The position numbers and the translations under genes are program-made. Shown piece after piece: positions 13,301 to 28,000 of a stretch of DNA of 64,000 nt. The notes below the pieces were generated by a model. It was not told the DNA's origin and ran no database searches. It worked only from the letters and a program-made list of their open reading frames with translations. This DNA comes from Cardinalis cardinalis (Eukaryota > Chordata > Aves > Passeriformes > Cardinalidae): contig JACDOX010000389.1 of NCBI GenBank assembly GCA_014549065.1, forward strand, positions 376,854-440,853. Direction: 5' to 3'. The first letter of the stretch is position 1. Each line of letters opens with the position of its first letter.

Positions 13301-16300
13301 AACAGAAAAGTCACCATTAACTCAACAANAAATTCAGCTGTAACAATGCTGCATGTGTGAGATCATGAGGGCATGGGCTTTGGCCTTGTGTGGCCATCCC
13401 ACTGATGGTACAGCAGAAAGGCCTCTAAGGTCAGAGAGTGAAAATCACTAAAATACGTAAATGTTGTTATTATACCCGCTTTGGGTGCTTGCTAGCCCTA
13501 AGATGCATCTGAGCAATGAGACATTCCCAGGAGCTGTTTTCCAAAGANATGAATGACTGATCACTGGAGGGCAGCCTTGCCCTGTAGCTAAAGCAGAGGG
13601 TGGAAATCTGAGTATTCAAAAGAGCACTTTAAAATAAGAACATCAGGATGAGGTACCCTAAAGATCATGGATGTGAGGAGGGGCCACTGGACTTTAAATT
13701 ATTTACTTTGGAAAAATTCCAACAACCCCACAATGGACCAAATCCCCCAAACAAACAAACAGGCTGTGTTGTGCTGCAATGACCAGCACATTGCCTGTAT
13801 GTAAAAGCCCAGTGGAGTCCTTTTGTTACTTGGAATCTGTACTGTTGTCACTGTAATTTAATGTGCCCATACTGAGATGTAGAAACCCAGGCCTAATTTT
13901 TGTGAAAAAGACAGGTGGAACTGTGCTGTCAGAGAGGCTGGGGAAGTCTGGAGTACCTCATAGTTTGTATTCCAGTAAAAGTTTGCCTTTTCACTGCTTA
14001 CTGTAGTATTAATGAGCAAGGTGATCAGCCATCCTAATCCCTAAGGAATGGGCTGTTCTGGATCTTTAGCATTCCTAGCTATGCTGGCAGCAAAATATCT
14101 GGCCTGGAGTTTATTCCTGCTTTGGGAATGGCTGTTTCTCATCAAGATTTCAGGCAAGCTCCCAGGAATCACAGCTTGGCACCCAGGCCTGGCACTAAAC
14201 ACAGCCTTGCTTGGAAGAGCCAGGTGCATGTGGGCTCTTGTGGGTGGAATTACTTCTACCACAGCTACCCCTACTGCTAGAACTTAGGGCCCAAGTAGCT
14301 GAAAGCACTTAGTGAGGGGTTTCTTTACAAGAATAAACATAAATTAATAAGATGCAGATGGCCAATGTAACTCCCATGTAGGTAAATAATTTTTTTTCTG
14401 GTGGTTGTGTGATACTGTTACATTGTACAAAAANACAAAGGTTTATTAATTGGCCTCTGAGAGTGAATGATGTTTCAGTCAACATGTGCTTCCTCTTCCC
14501 AGGGCTTGGATACCACCAAGCGGCTCTCGACACTGGGAGGACAGTTCAAGCAATCCCTGGAAAAGCTCATGAAAATCCTGGAGCAGTGCCAGCCATACTT
14601 CATCCGCTGCATCAAGCCAAATGACTACAAGAAACCACTGGTAATGCTCTAACAATACAAGGTCTTACCTTTGGTAAAGTTTGTAATGAGAAAAGGCTCT
14701 CAGTTTCTGTGTAACATTTTATAGTTGTACTTGACTGCATCCAAGAAGAGCTGGAGTACAGGATATTCCTGCAATAAACATAATAGAAGGATATAGCATG
14801 GTTATTTACAAAAGCATCTCAAAAAAGCACCATAGAGTAATGGATAGCAAAAAAGCACACAGGTGTATTCCTGAGTAGAGNTACAGACACCTTTTCAGTA
14901 AAGATAAAACTGAAAAGCCTGTAGGACCTCAACATAGGAACNAACAAAAANCATCAGGATCAACAATGATCATACTATGAAATAGCCTGAGAGAGAATAG
15001 GAGAGCTATGGAAGTTTGTGAGAGGGGTGATTTGGCTTAATCTGACATACCAGGAAGAGTCCATCTGTCATTAGGACAGGTNGCTGGGACCTGGGGGATT
15101 TCGACCTGGTTCTGCTCTAAAACCTTGTATGGTGTTGGTCAAGTGATTTAAAAATTTTTGAAGCACTGCATGAGGCTTAGTGAGCCAACTTTTAAACTCA
15201 GATAAGATTAAACAATAATAAGAGGAAAAGAGCAGCATGCCTGCTGTGCTTTGCCCAAAGGCCTAAGTTCTTAATGCATCTATTCACACCTACAGAATTA
15301 TATGATGAATTCACTGTTCATCTGAAACTGCAGTTTTAGAACAAAAAATGGTAGCCAGACTGAAGTTAACAGACTGTTTCTACTGCTGACATACACAAAA
15401 TTGAAGATCCTTTGGGGTGACTTGTTTATGCTTGTAACAAATTAATTTATTGCACGGAAGAAAAATACAATTTAAAAAAGCACAGTATGCCATTTTGCAG
15501 GCCCTCTGAGGCTGGAGGTTAATAGACATGTTCTGAGGGATAGTGCATGTGTACCTTTTCTCAGTGCTAAGTCTCCTCCCTGTCTGCTTTCCCTTCAGCT
15601 GTTTGATCGGGAGCTGTGCATCAAGCAGCTGCGCTACTCGGGGATGATGGAGACCATTCAGATCAGGAAAGCTGGGTACCCCGTCCGCTACAGCTTTGAG
15701 GAGTTCTTTGAGAGATACAGATTTCTTCTGCCATGGTCTTTTCGACAAAAGGTGTGCAAGCAAAAACATGGTTTAAGGCTAATCTTAACTTTTCCTTATG
15801 AGGCTTTAGTCCTTCCCACAGAAGAAAGTTCTTGAATTACTGCTGGCAGAGTTGAGGGAGCTGTCAGCACAGGAGAAGTCATCACAGGAACTGTTATCAC
15901 ACTAATTATAGCTGAATAGTTAAATACTCCCTTCAACCTTAGCTGAAAACAGANTTGCTTTGAGGTCCAGCTGTCCTTGGCCTGCTCCTCACAGACATCC
16001 CAGGCAGGGTACCATCCCCATTCCCATTGCCCTCAGGTGGTTTTTTACTGTGATCATCACACAATTCTCAGGTCTCTGATGTCCTCTTCACACCTTGACT
16101 CTGAATGTTTAGTCATGCAATCACATCCCTCCTCTTCCTGACCATTTGAGCTGAACCACTTTCATTCATTGTACTGCCAGCCCAGAGGTCTGCAAGAGCT
16201 CATCTGTTTCTGCTCTTCACCCTTTGGAATGCAGGGCAGTAGATCCTTGCATAGCATTTGCTGTGTTTCACAGCCAAGCCCTAATATCATGATGCTTTTG

Positions 16301-18967
16301 CACATCAGCTGAAGAATGATACTCGACAGAGCTGCATCAGCATCTCCCAAGCAGTGCTGGGCAAGGATGAAAGCTGGCAAGTTGGAAGGACCAAGATTTT
16401 CCTTAAAGTAAGTAAAAAGGACAGTTTATTGTCTTATCTCATGAAAAACTGGATGCTTCACAGTCCAGCTTGGCCTGCTTGTGCAAGANTGGCAACCAAG
16501 GAGGACTGGGTTGTCTTACAAACTCTCTCTTGAATCTGAGGGTGGATCTTTGTTCTTGAAAGCCAAATCTTTCAATGGAGAGGGTTTGGTGTAGGAGAGG
16601 CTGATCCTGTTTCTGTGCTACAGGGCTGCAGCTGAACAGAACAGTGCAATGTGTTGGAGCACAAAAAAGAACAGGATACCAGTGCACTGTTGCAGAGGAC
16701 CACCTTGCCTGTAGCATACCCCCAGCTGAAAACAGTCTTGCTGCAGGCAGATTCTTGCTTGTTTATGGCTATAGCTAGACCAAGTCTGGTCAGGTGGTGT
16801 GCACTCTTCCTACTGCAGTACCATAAATGCATTTTAGTCACATTATGCTACATAATACTGATTTGGGGTCTCTTTCAGACCATGTGTCCCATTTCCAGAG
16901 GTTTTAGGTTAGTCTGCTAAGCTGGCATATCCACACTTTCTTTTAACAGGATCATCATGACACTGTATTGGAGCTGCAACTCCAAAATGTACTCACAGAT
17001 AAGGTTCTTCTTATCCAGAAGGTGATGAGAGGATTGAAGGACAGGTCAGTGATCTTACAGAAGGGAATTTGCTTTATTTTGAAGTAGCTAATCTTCGTGG
17101 TGCAGCTTAACACACTCTGTGAAGCATTTTTGAGTATGAAATGCATCAGACTATACCTTCTACCAGCCCTAAATTTCATGCTCATTATGTAATAATGCAC
17201 AGTGTATCTATGCAGATGTTGGATAAAGATTTGTTTTGTCTCAGTTTTGTTATTTTAATGTTTTTCAAAATGCAGGGCTGTGGCATGTTTGAAAGGAGGA
17301 CTTGCTCTTAATATTTTTAGTAAACAGTAGACATCTGTAAAGCAGGAAATCCCCATGGAATCTGTGTCCTTCTCAGAGCTATAAGAACTTTTATTTAGGA
17401 TGCTTCTTGGATACAAGATGTTGATAAGAATCAGATGGAAACTAACTAGTCTTCCTCTTTGCCAAAGATGCTTAATTCTTGCATTGTGTCTGGTTTAGTT
17501 TGAAATATCTTCAGAAGTGAAATTNAGTCACTGTCAAATAAATGTCTGTCCTCATTACATGCTTTACATCATGATTTATACTCATGGATCTTGTATCCCC
17601 TCAACCAGAACCATGATATAGGACTGAGTCTTGNCTTGGTTTAGAAATACTCTTGACAATAGTGAAGGAAGAACTAAAAAATATGACACAAATGCCCCAA
17701 AACTTCCCTCTTTTCTTTTCAGACTCTGCCTGCTATCCAACAGAGTATCCAAACCAAAAGCCTCACCTTGCTTTTACTTTTAATCCACCAGANCTATGTG
17801 CTGCCTTTTTCAGCTGCAGTGTGACAGTTTGTACCATCTTGAGGTTCATCTTGCTCAGATGGGCTCCTTGTCCTGGCAGCAAAACAGGGAGAAAGAGGTT
17901 ACTAGATGGGGAAGTTAACAGTCTTGATGTGAGGGGTTTTCAGTTCTTATAGGGCCCTCTGACCACAGCAATTAATTTGGTCTGTAGTTGCTATGAGTAT
18001 TTTTGCAGCAAACAAGGCTGACAGACTGTGGACATCCCATAAAAGAGAAAAAAAAGCCACCTTATTCTCTACTACTATCATAAGAAGCAAAAGAGATAAC
18101 CTATTGTTTGTCACTCCCATGTCTGTCTGCTTAGGAAGCAGTTCCTGAAACAGAGGAGGTCTGCTGTAGCCATTCAGTCAGCCTGGAGGGGCTACTGCTG
18201 CCGGAAGGAGTTCAGAATGGTAAGGTGAAGGTGCATCAATGAATATATATTTGTGTGTGTGTGTTTNTGTATTGTGCCCTGCCAGACTGAGTGGAGTATT
18301 AGGAATTAAGATATTCTCAACTGAAGGGAGAATAGATGATNGGATGTAAAGGAGGGTATAAAGTCCAAGGAGAGCTCTGGGACCTCTCAGGGCTTGCTGA
18401 ACCTGTGACACTTCTGCTTTTTGGTGAAATAGGAACTGAACTCACCTTTGGCAGGCCTNGCTCCAGGGATCTGACATGTAAGTGATCCCACACTTATAAT
18501 TAGAAACACAAGCCTAGCCTTTGTGCATCATCACCATGCTATGAGCAAAGTGTCTTCCACAACTGCTGCAAGAAAACTGAGAATTCGTAAAAAATCACCA
18601 GAAAAGTCATTATATCAATCTCACATTATAAAAAAAATTTCCAGGGGAGGTTCAGATTCAGATTANATATTAGGAAAAAAATTTCACTGAAAGAGTGGTC
18701 AGGCTCTGGAATAAGTTGCCCTGGGTGGTAGTGGAGTCGCCACCTTGAGANGTGTTGAAGAGGCATCTGAATGTTACACCTGTGGCTATGGTTTAGGGGT
18801 AGTTATGATGGTTGACAACTGGACTAGATAATTTTGAAGGTCTCTTCCAACTTTGATGATTNCATGTGATTCTGAGTGAAAAATGTTGGCTGATCTTCTA
18901 TACATGGTGCATTTTCTGGGTGAGGAAAACTGGGGGCACTCACAGATTATGTATTTGTGTGGCAGAG

Positions 18968-19051
<84 letters not shown>

Positions 19052-22000
19052 GTTAGTAATAGTAGTAGTAGTAGTAGTAGTAGTAGCAGAAGTAGTGGCA
19101 ATAATAATATCCCATACATCCCATTTGAGATGGGAAGGAGGAGAAATTGCCAGTTTCAGTCAGAAACATTCTATATTCTGCATCAGTGATGCAATTCCTG
19201 TCTGATTGCTTATTTTTATTCACCTGNCTTCCTTTCTGCTCTGTTCCTTCTCTTGTCATAATCCCAGGCTACCATTGTCACTTTCTGGAGGCACTCCCAG
19301 GAACAGATCCCCCAAATAATTCTATATACTATTTTTAAAGGCCTATTACTTGTAGAAAACAAAACATAATGGGTAATATTACATTAGCCACTTCCAGTGT
19401 CTTTATCCACTTACCACATTTTGTTGTCTTCTAGTCACCCACCTTACATCCCAACCTGTCTCAACAGTTTGGAACCNTAATTGTCGGAAGCCAAGATATC
19501 TCTCTGGCTGTCTTAGATGGCTCGAGCCCTGCCAAGGGGCTCATAGGCCATGGCACAAAGCCCAAGACACCTGTGACTTTGATTTTGACCCATAAAGTAA
19601 ATTACCACCTTTATACGAAGAATTACAAGTCAAGAGAGTTTAAGTAGAATAATAGTTAGTTTGTCACGAGGTGAAAAATAGATTTTTGGAGTTTTTAGAA
19701 TAAGGGTTCAGAAAGCAAGATAGAAGAAACTAAGCATGCCCAGTCTTTCTCNTTCTTCTTCTTGGCCTCCATCTTCTGCTGTGATGTAGCAGCAGAAGTG
19801 ATAGTAGCACTTTTAGATTAGTTTAAGGTAGAAACTCACTGTCTANCATAAGTGATAAGTATTAAGAAGTTATAGTAAATAATGTACACGTAGTTTTTAG
19901 TATAAAAAGATAATACCACTGCAAGGTGGTCAGTGTGCCTCAACCCAACTGCCAGACAGACCTCGGTGGGTCAGAGAAAGAATGTTATAGATAAAACATA
20001 ATAAACAACCTTGAAAACGAGAACAGAAGAATCCTGACTCCTTCTTCAGCTGCTGGGCTGGGAAAAGAGACTTTTACATATTTCAGAGTCACTCTGGCCA
20101 GAAGAGATTCTGAGCCGTGATGCCTTTTCTCTCTGCACCCGCAGGCGCTGCTGGGCTTCGGGCGGCTGCAGGCGCTGTACCGCGGCCGGCAGCTGGCCCA
20201 GCGCTACGAGGCCACGCGCGCGCGGATCGTGGCGTTCCAGGCGCGGTGCCGCGGGTTCCTGCTGCGCCAGAGGCTGGCCCAGCAGCACAGAGCTGCGTGC
20301 GTCATACAGGCCTATGCAAGGGGCATGCTCACTCGCCAGACCTACCAGAGGATGAAGAGGGAGGTAATGCTCACAGATACCCTTGTGTACACATTGTTGC
20401 TATGAAATTCCAATAGAGATTTTATCACCAGCAAGTGTTGGCTTAAGGTAGCATTGAGTGTGGATATTAATTTTGGGGTATTCTAATTTGAACTATTGTC
20501 AAGTAGAAAAGCAGGGTGTTAAGCAGACTGATCTTGTTTACATTTGCTTTATGTGATCGTTATCGTGGATCAAAACTTCACTGATACAGCTGCAGTGGCT
20601 GTGACAGAAGGGAGAAAAGATAAGATCTGTGTTATCAGCCAGTCCTGCAAAGGNAACTCAATTTCTACAGCAGGGTCTGATAATGGTAGTCAGGGATCCA
20701 CTCAGAAGGGAATCCCNATGCAGTGTGTCTTGGTAGGTGCTACCCTTGGCAGTCCATAGCACAGGAGAGGCCTCTCCCTGATTTTCTTTCTGTACTAATG
20801 CTGTACAAACAGGACTAAGCCAGTTTGCAGATTTCTGCCTGTGGCCTGTTCCCTATAATGTCACATCTTGAACTAAGCCTCCCTTGGGACAAAGTCCTGG
20901 TGTGGACAAAGTCCTGGTGTGGACAGTTTGTTAAAGGCAGAAGGGAGTTGCCTCAGCAGTTGTACAAACAGTCACAGAATAGTCATGTTGTCCACAGAAC
21001 AAGCTGGAAGCAGCCAGGAATATCCAAGTCCTGGGACCATTGAAAGGAAGGGAAGAAGCCATGAGATTACAAAAGGTAGGTATGCTGGTGGAGGAACACT
21101 GGCCAGCATTACCCAGCTCACACCTGTGGACTTGCTCAATCCTCTGAGCACTGCTATATTTAAAGAAAGATAAGACATAGTTGTAATGATGATGATAAGA
21201 CCCTATTTGTAATGATGCTTTGAAAATATAACAAGGCAAACGCATACACATGCAGCATTAGGTGGCATTTTAGCCAAATACGCCCAATGCTATTACAAGT
21301 CTCCTGACACAAAACATTTTAAAATTTTAAATATTGTGGGGTTTTCTGTTAGAAATTCAGTGCTTTTCCCATATTATCTCTCGTTGATTAAATTCTTGTA
21401 TAATTGCACATCATTATCAATGGGCCAACAGTCCATAAAGAGAGCTGTAAGAGCAGGGCCCTGCTGCTCATGGGCCAGGTGTTTGTGACTGCTTGATACA
21501 GGAAGCAACATTTGACTTCCTGTTTCAACAGTGCACTGGCAGAGCTGGACCTCACAGTCACACACCTTTGTAAAAGTGTTTCATCTACATATGCCTTCAC
21601 TCTAGCAGAATGATGCTCATTCATGATGTTCATGTTCAAGTCATCCCTATTTCTGTGTTAAAGGAACACCAGACAACTCAGGAGAGAGAGGAGGCAGAAG
21701 CAAGACAAGGGAGGAACGTGCTTGGCAATAAACCAACAAATCATGATGTTATCAGTGACCAAGAAATGGTGGACAAAATTTTCGGGTTTTTACCTTCTAT
21801 CATTGGAGGCCAAGAAGGACAGGCTCCTCTGGGTTTTGAGGTACAGAGCTGCAAACTGGTAATGGTTCATGTTTATCCCTTGTGTAAATCCATTGATTGC
21901 TGGAATTCCATCAGTGGTCAGTTCTGTTTCGTGAACTTCTGTACAGTGAAAAAATCCCNCACATTAGTCATGCAGTCACTAAAGCATGTCTTGCAGAAGT

Positions 22001-25000
22001 GAGTTCCCAAAAGTTTTTGGTCACATGCAGTTTAGGGACTATATAGCTTCAAACTTTGCCTTTGTTTCTTTGGCCCAGCCCAACAGTACCACCCTNTGCA
22101 TTTTGGCACCAATCTTATGCTCTGCTGACAGTGCTCTCAGTGNTTTTCTGCCTGAAACAAGCTGAAAGCTCATGACCCAAGTTATATCATATTCTTAAAG
22201 GCAAAATCTGTGATATACTTGTCCTGATAACTGTGGAGGTTGGAATTTTGTAGGAAGAGGTGGGCAGAATAGAATGGTATGGATAAGTACTGGATGTGAA
22301 CAGTAACACCTCGATTTTCCATCAGCAATATTCTTGCTGAGGACCAAGACAGGAAGACCATATGGAATGGATGCATCTCAGAAGGACAAGCTCTGAGCCC
22401 AAATGATCTGTTGGCAGCTACTGTAAATGGCTTTGGGGTTAGCTGGAAAGGCAAATTCTAGAAGACCTATGGCCAAGGGGGAAAAAAAGGCAAAACTAAA
22501 CATAAGCATATCAGAGTTCAGTAAAAGCAAACATGCTTCTTCCTCATGTTCTGCACAGGACTTGGAAACAAAGCCTAACAAGCTGGAGGAAGTGGACCTG
22601 GACATGGTTCCCATGAGTGTGGAGCTAGAAGAGGAAGCACATGGTTTGGAAGAGTACACCTTCCCCAAGTTTGCAGCTACTTATTTCCAGGGCTCTTCCA
22701 CACACACACATATCCGGAGACAGCTGCGGCACCCGCTGCTCTACCACGATGACAAGGACAACGTCCTGGTATCTTGCTCCTTGTTGTTCATGTTGAACCT
22801 GCTCTCTCCACAGCCCTGGCTTTACAGGTCCCATCATGTTTGGGTCCTGGCTCTCNCACAGCCCTGGGAACCAGAGACTCCAGAGCCAAGGAGATACTCC
22901 TGAGCCATGGTATTGAAAGCAGCTGTTCCCAGCAGCATTTTTTGGCAATTTGCTGGCAGACACTTCACACAAACACCTGCCCAATGCAGGATCTCTGGTC
23001 ACCTTTGTTCTTGCCCAAAGAGGGAACTCAGGGATGTGTTTTGACTTCTCCAGACACCCTTTGGGGACAAAAATAGACTGGAGAGAAGAAGCATGAGAGC
23101 TTATCCGTGTCTCTGCTCTTGTTAGGGTTGCTGGTCTGTGAGATAGGAAGAAGGAGGAGGGCCAGACCACCAATATCCCACTGAACCAGAGGGGGATCGA
23201 GGAGGGTGTTTTCCTTAATTCTAAGCAGCCTGGCAGAAGGGAGGACCCCATGCATCAAGAACTTTGCTATTACTTGGCTTTCTAGTTCTGGGCATGAAGG
23301 GTCCTGGCAGACTCCACTCCACTGCTTATCTGTCCAGGTCAGGAAATGCAGAGTGCAGTTCAGCCAAGGCCTCTCCACCTCCCTCCAGCCACAACACACC
23401 TCCAAGGTGCCAGTAAAGGGAATGGTGAGGGTTCAGCAATCACAGAGGAAATCTGACCTTTCCACCAGAGCTGTACCCTCTTCCTTTAGCAGGAAAGTTT
23501 TGTGTGTTGCTGTCTTGTTTGGTATGAAACTAAACTCTTCATGTAGGTAGCCAGACAAAATGGGAATTTTAACAACTTGGACTGGGTAAAGGAAGAAAAT
23601 GCTCTTAATCTTAACAGGCAAAAATGGCATGGAGCCATTGGTCCTGTTGGCACTGACTGTCCTTTTTGCTATTATAGGCTTCTCTAGCTGTCTGGGTGAT
23701 CATCCTGAGGTTCATGGGGGACCTGCCAGAGCCAGCAATGTTTGCCAAGAGTGCCACCACCAAGAGCAGCTCCGTGATGACACAGATATATGACACACTT
23801 GGCAGGAAAAAACAGGTCCAGTTGAGGAATGACAGCCCCAATATGGTGAGACAAGCAGACTGTGTTTGTGTTTTCATTTGCTTTCCTTGGTTTTCTTTTC
23901 AGAAAAGCAAAGGAACTCTTTCANGCTACTGTACTTGAAATGCCACAAGTGCAAAAGTCCTGGCAGGACACTCAGCTCTTTCTGGCAGGAGAAGAAAAAA
24001 CAAAAACATCTTCACTTGAGCATCTTTCTGTTCATAATGAATCATTCTTGCTGTGCATTAATCTGATTTCCTNTAATGGTAATGTGCATTGCAGAGAGAA
24101 GGCGGAAGGGATAACAAGATTTCAAAGGGGATTTCATCCCTGAAACTGAAACGGTCATCCAAGCTGACAGGGAAGGTAAGAGGTGGAAATAAATTGCTTC
24201 TCTTTCTTCTTGCCTGAAACCCTGTCTTCACCTTCTGACAAGATGTTACATGAGCAACCTCCCAGCTGAGAACTTGTTTCCCTGCCAAACCAGGGCAGTC
24301 CTTTGTGGGATACCTGGTGCAGTGTTCTTTGGACACGATCCCCATGTGCACTGATGTCATCTGTTCTCTGGTAGAGAACACCAGGAGAAATTTATCACTG
24401 AGAATTGCTAGCATTACAGAACAGCTTTCCCAGAGGCCTGAGCAGACTGAGAACCATGTGCTTAGGGTGGTACAGGACAGTACAAGACAGTTCTCCTAGC
24501 CAGAGATAGTGCTGTAACAGCACATTTAATGAGTTGCCTTTAGAGGGAAGGGGGAAATATGGCCTGGTTCTCCTGCCCTGAGCAGGAAGAGTTTTAGGCA
24601 GTAAGACAGAGAAGGAATGTCTCTCATTTATGGGAGAGCTGCCTGCTAAGAGGGAAGATTTCTAGAGCACTCTGGGGTTCTACTGTTTCTTTCAGGTGAC
24701 AGAGCAGCCACGAAGTGGAGAAGAGGCTTTCCAAGAGGACATCTCAATCTCTCAGAGACCTATGTCCAACCTAGAAAAAGTACACTTCATTATTGGCAAT
24801 GCAATTCTGCGTCCTGCCATCAGGTAGGAAATCTGTACCCCTTTCCTAGGGCTAGGTGCCCATTGCATCAAGGAAATCCAGCATCTTTTTTCCACAGTCC
24901 TGGAGAATTACTCCCTTACTGCCTTTTCTGGTATTTTCATGCTGCAGTTTAGGCCACCTGCCTCCATGTATGGCTTTCTGAATACCCCACAGGAAAGGGA

Positions 25001-28000
25001 AAGGGGCAGAGCTCAAGGCTGTGACTCANTAATTCTTGAAGGTGGAGCACCGCCCTAGAATGAAGGAGAAGAGTCACTCAGAGGAGTAAGAAATACGGAG
25101 TGAATGTATACTAGGTGGATGAAAGGTTTCCCAATACCCTCCATTTGAGCTCCCAAGCAATGTCCCTGCATTGAAGATGGTCAAAGATCTGGACTGCTGA
25201 GTGTATCAGACACTAAGGAGAAATCCTGACCACCACCAGTGTGAGGGTGCACCTCAGGCCAAGCATGGTGTGAGGATACAGCAGAAGCTCATTGACTCTG
25301 ACCTGACCTCATGAATCTTCTCCTTTTTTATCCTAAGCATTTTCTGTAACAAAGCCCACACACACAGGCTGTGCCTTGACCTCAGTCATGGGCTGCATTC
25401 CTCTCTCCACAGTCACTTTGTTTCAGTCAAGACACTCCCTAAAGCAGATTCTCTGCTGGCAAAAATTGCATTCAATCTATATAGCATGATAGCCACAGGC
25501 AAAGTACCTATACCCTCCATTTCATCAAATGTCCTATGAGGGAACAAAAAACTCATCCAACTTATGCCCTGTCACTTCAGATTTGACAAATGTGCATTCC
25601 AAGAGTCTAGAAAAAATTAAGATGATTTTTTAATAACAGTTTTATTTGTATGCAGATTCTTGCATCTGTCTCCCTTAAGTCCTTGCTGCAGGTAAATTGC
25701 ATTTTCAGAAGCTAACTCTGAAGTGCTCCTTTCTCCATTTCTGTACAAGATTCACTCCAAGTTTGTGTATAAATATAAATTATATATCGATATAAATATA
25801 TAGATATAAAACTAAGCAGGGTGTCCTCCATCCATATCCCCAAATCCACTTCCAAGCAGAGAGACAAGAGCCATGAGCTACAACCCACATGCTGTAGAGA
25901 GCTCAGAGCAAGTTACACATCTAGACTCTTGGACAGCAATGCCATTTCACAACTGGATGACCCAGCAGTTGTTTTTCCTGCACAGCTCTCTGCTTCTCAC
26001 AGGAGTTAATTCAGCATGGGAACTGCACTTGAGTAAGAAGAGGAGGCAAAAGCCCCTAAGCATGCCTGGAGCCTTTTCCATAGCAAAGCTATTTCCTGAG
26101 GTGCATTACAGGTGCTATCCTAGCTGTTGTGGTTGAACCTAGCTCAGATCTACCTCATCATGCTGCAATCCTGCCAAGCTTGCAGTTGAAATGTAGCCAA
26201 AGACAGTTCAGACAGTGAATCATCTGTTGCTCTCACGTGTTTCGTTACAGAGATGAGATTTACTGCCAGATTTGCAAACAACTCACAGAAAACAGCAACA
26301 GGAGCAGCTATGCTCGTGGCTGGATCCTTCTGTCACTTTGCCTTGGCTGCTTTCCTCCTTCAGACACGTTTGTGAAGGTACACTGCTAACCCTTCCTACA
26401 GCAGCTCACACACCTCAGCTCAGCTGGTGTCTTGTGTATTTTGATATTTTGATGCTGACAGCCACATAAAATGTTTGGCTTCCAAAGCAGCTGGTGCTGT
26501 GGTTTCAGCAGAAACTTTCTCATCTCATATGCCTATCTGGGAATTTAAATAAATTATTGCTGCATTCATATTTAATTTTTTCATTACACATCATATAGTC
26601 TGGATTCTGCTGTTCATCACAGCTCTCATTTTAGATCTATAATCTGCAAGGGATCTCGCAAATTTTAACCTCTCCAATTCTGCCTTTCCAGCCGAAGACA
26701 ACCAAAAGATGTCTCCAGTTACAACCCTTGTGATTAAATATATTCAGGAGGCCAGTATAAAATCACACCNCCAAGTTTTATCAGTCCTTACCCTGTATCT
26801 CTAAGCCCTAAAAAGTCCAATAGATACTTGGACTTTTANATTATTTATTAATTTCCAAGTTTAAATGGATGATAAATCCACTTCACCACAGGATAAAAAC
26901 TCAACCTGTGGCTCCAACTTGACATCAGGCTTCCTCCTAGATCTGAGGGGCAAACAGGATCCATGGATGTGCATGAAACTTCAGCTTTGCTTTACTAACA
27001 NCCCAGTTCAAATATCAATCTAATCATCAATGCTGCTAAATGGACACTACTTGGAACAAACCAATCACAAGCCATAGGTATATTTTGACACCAGTCTTCA
27101 TTCAAAGACTTGGAACCATGCAGAATTCATGAAAGACATGACCATACCCTACCTCTAGGAATATTTTTAATCATTAAAATAACCAGGTGAATGAGGCATG
27201 CTTGCACTAAATACAGATACGTAAATACAAGTCCGTGTCATCCAAGAGCCATACAGACTCCAAAAGCTCAGTTTATCCCATTCATCTCTTCAAATGTCCC
27301 ATCCTAATCATGGACTTCAGTTGATATTGCCAGAGAACTTGGTACAACTAAAAGTATCAATCATCATTAGACCTAATCTGCCATTAGCCTCTTCCCAACT
27401 CTTCTAATCATACAGCATGTCATAAGACTTCAGGCTCTTCGGTTGAAAACACCAACTTTTGCTCTAACCTAACCATAAGAACAAAGTCTCCACTACTCAT
27501 GTAGTTAAACATGGTGGATAGACTGACACCTTCTGACAATCTTCTGTCCCTTTCGACTGAAAGTTCTGCAGAATGAGTGAAAACTAAGTGTCTAAAGCCT
27601 CCTTTTTGAAGACATTAATTCCAACCCTAACCTAATATTTTCTGNTGAACTGAAAGCTAATGGGTCACTGAAATCTAGTGTATCAGTTGCAGAAGGTTTT
27701 TAATGTTTTCTGAGGATTAATNTTTCCTAACTCCTTCTCCTGCTCTGTGCATGCAGTACCTGTTGAATTTCATCCACCACGGGCCCACGGGCTACGCTCC
27801 GTACTGTGCTGAGCGGCTGAGACGCACCTACAGCAACGGGGCCCGGACTGAACCTCCCAGCTGGCTGGAACTTCAGGTAGCAACTCCCTTTTGGCTTAAT
27901 TATATTGATCTGGGACATTTTGTACTGGTTTTTCTAAGTATACTGCTTACTTTGTAGTTATGGTTCGTTCACTAACCTGTAATAGCAGGCATTCCTAAAT

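Noticed and set aside
18866..19205. Long poly-isoleucine or poly-leucine open frames
   Set aside because: They are translations of the ATT/AGT microsatellite and have no splice signals or homology.
22625..23251. Minus-strand 208-codon frame
   Set aside because: It is the shadow of MYO7B exon 22 and adjoining intron; no domain or splice support on the minus strand.
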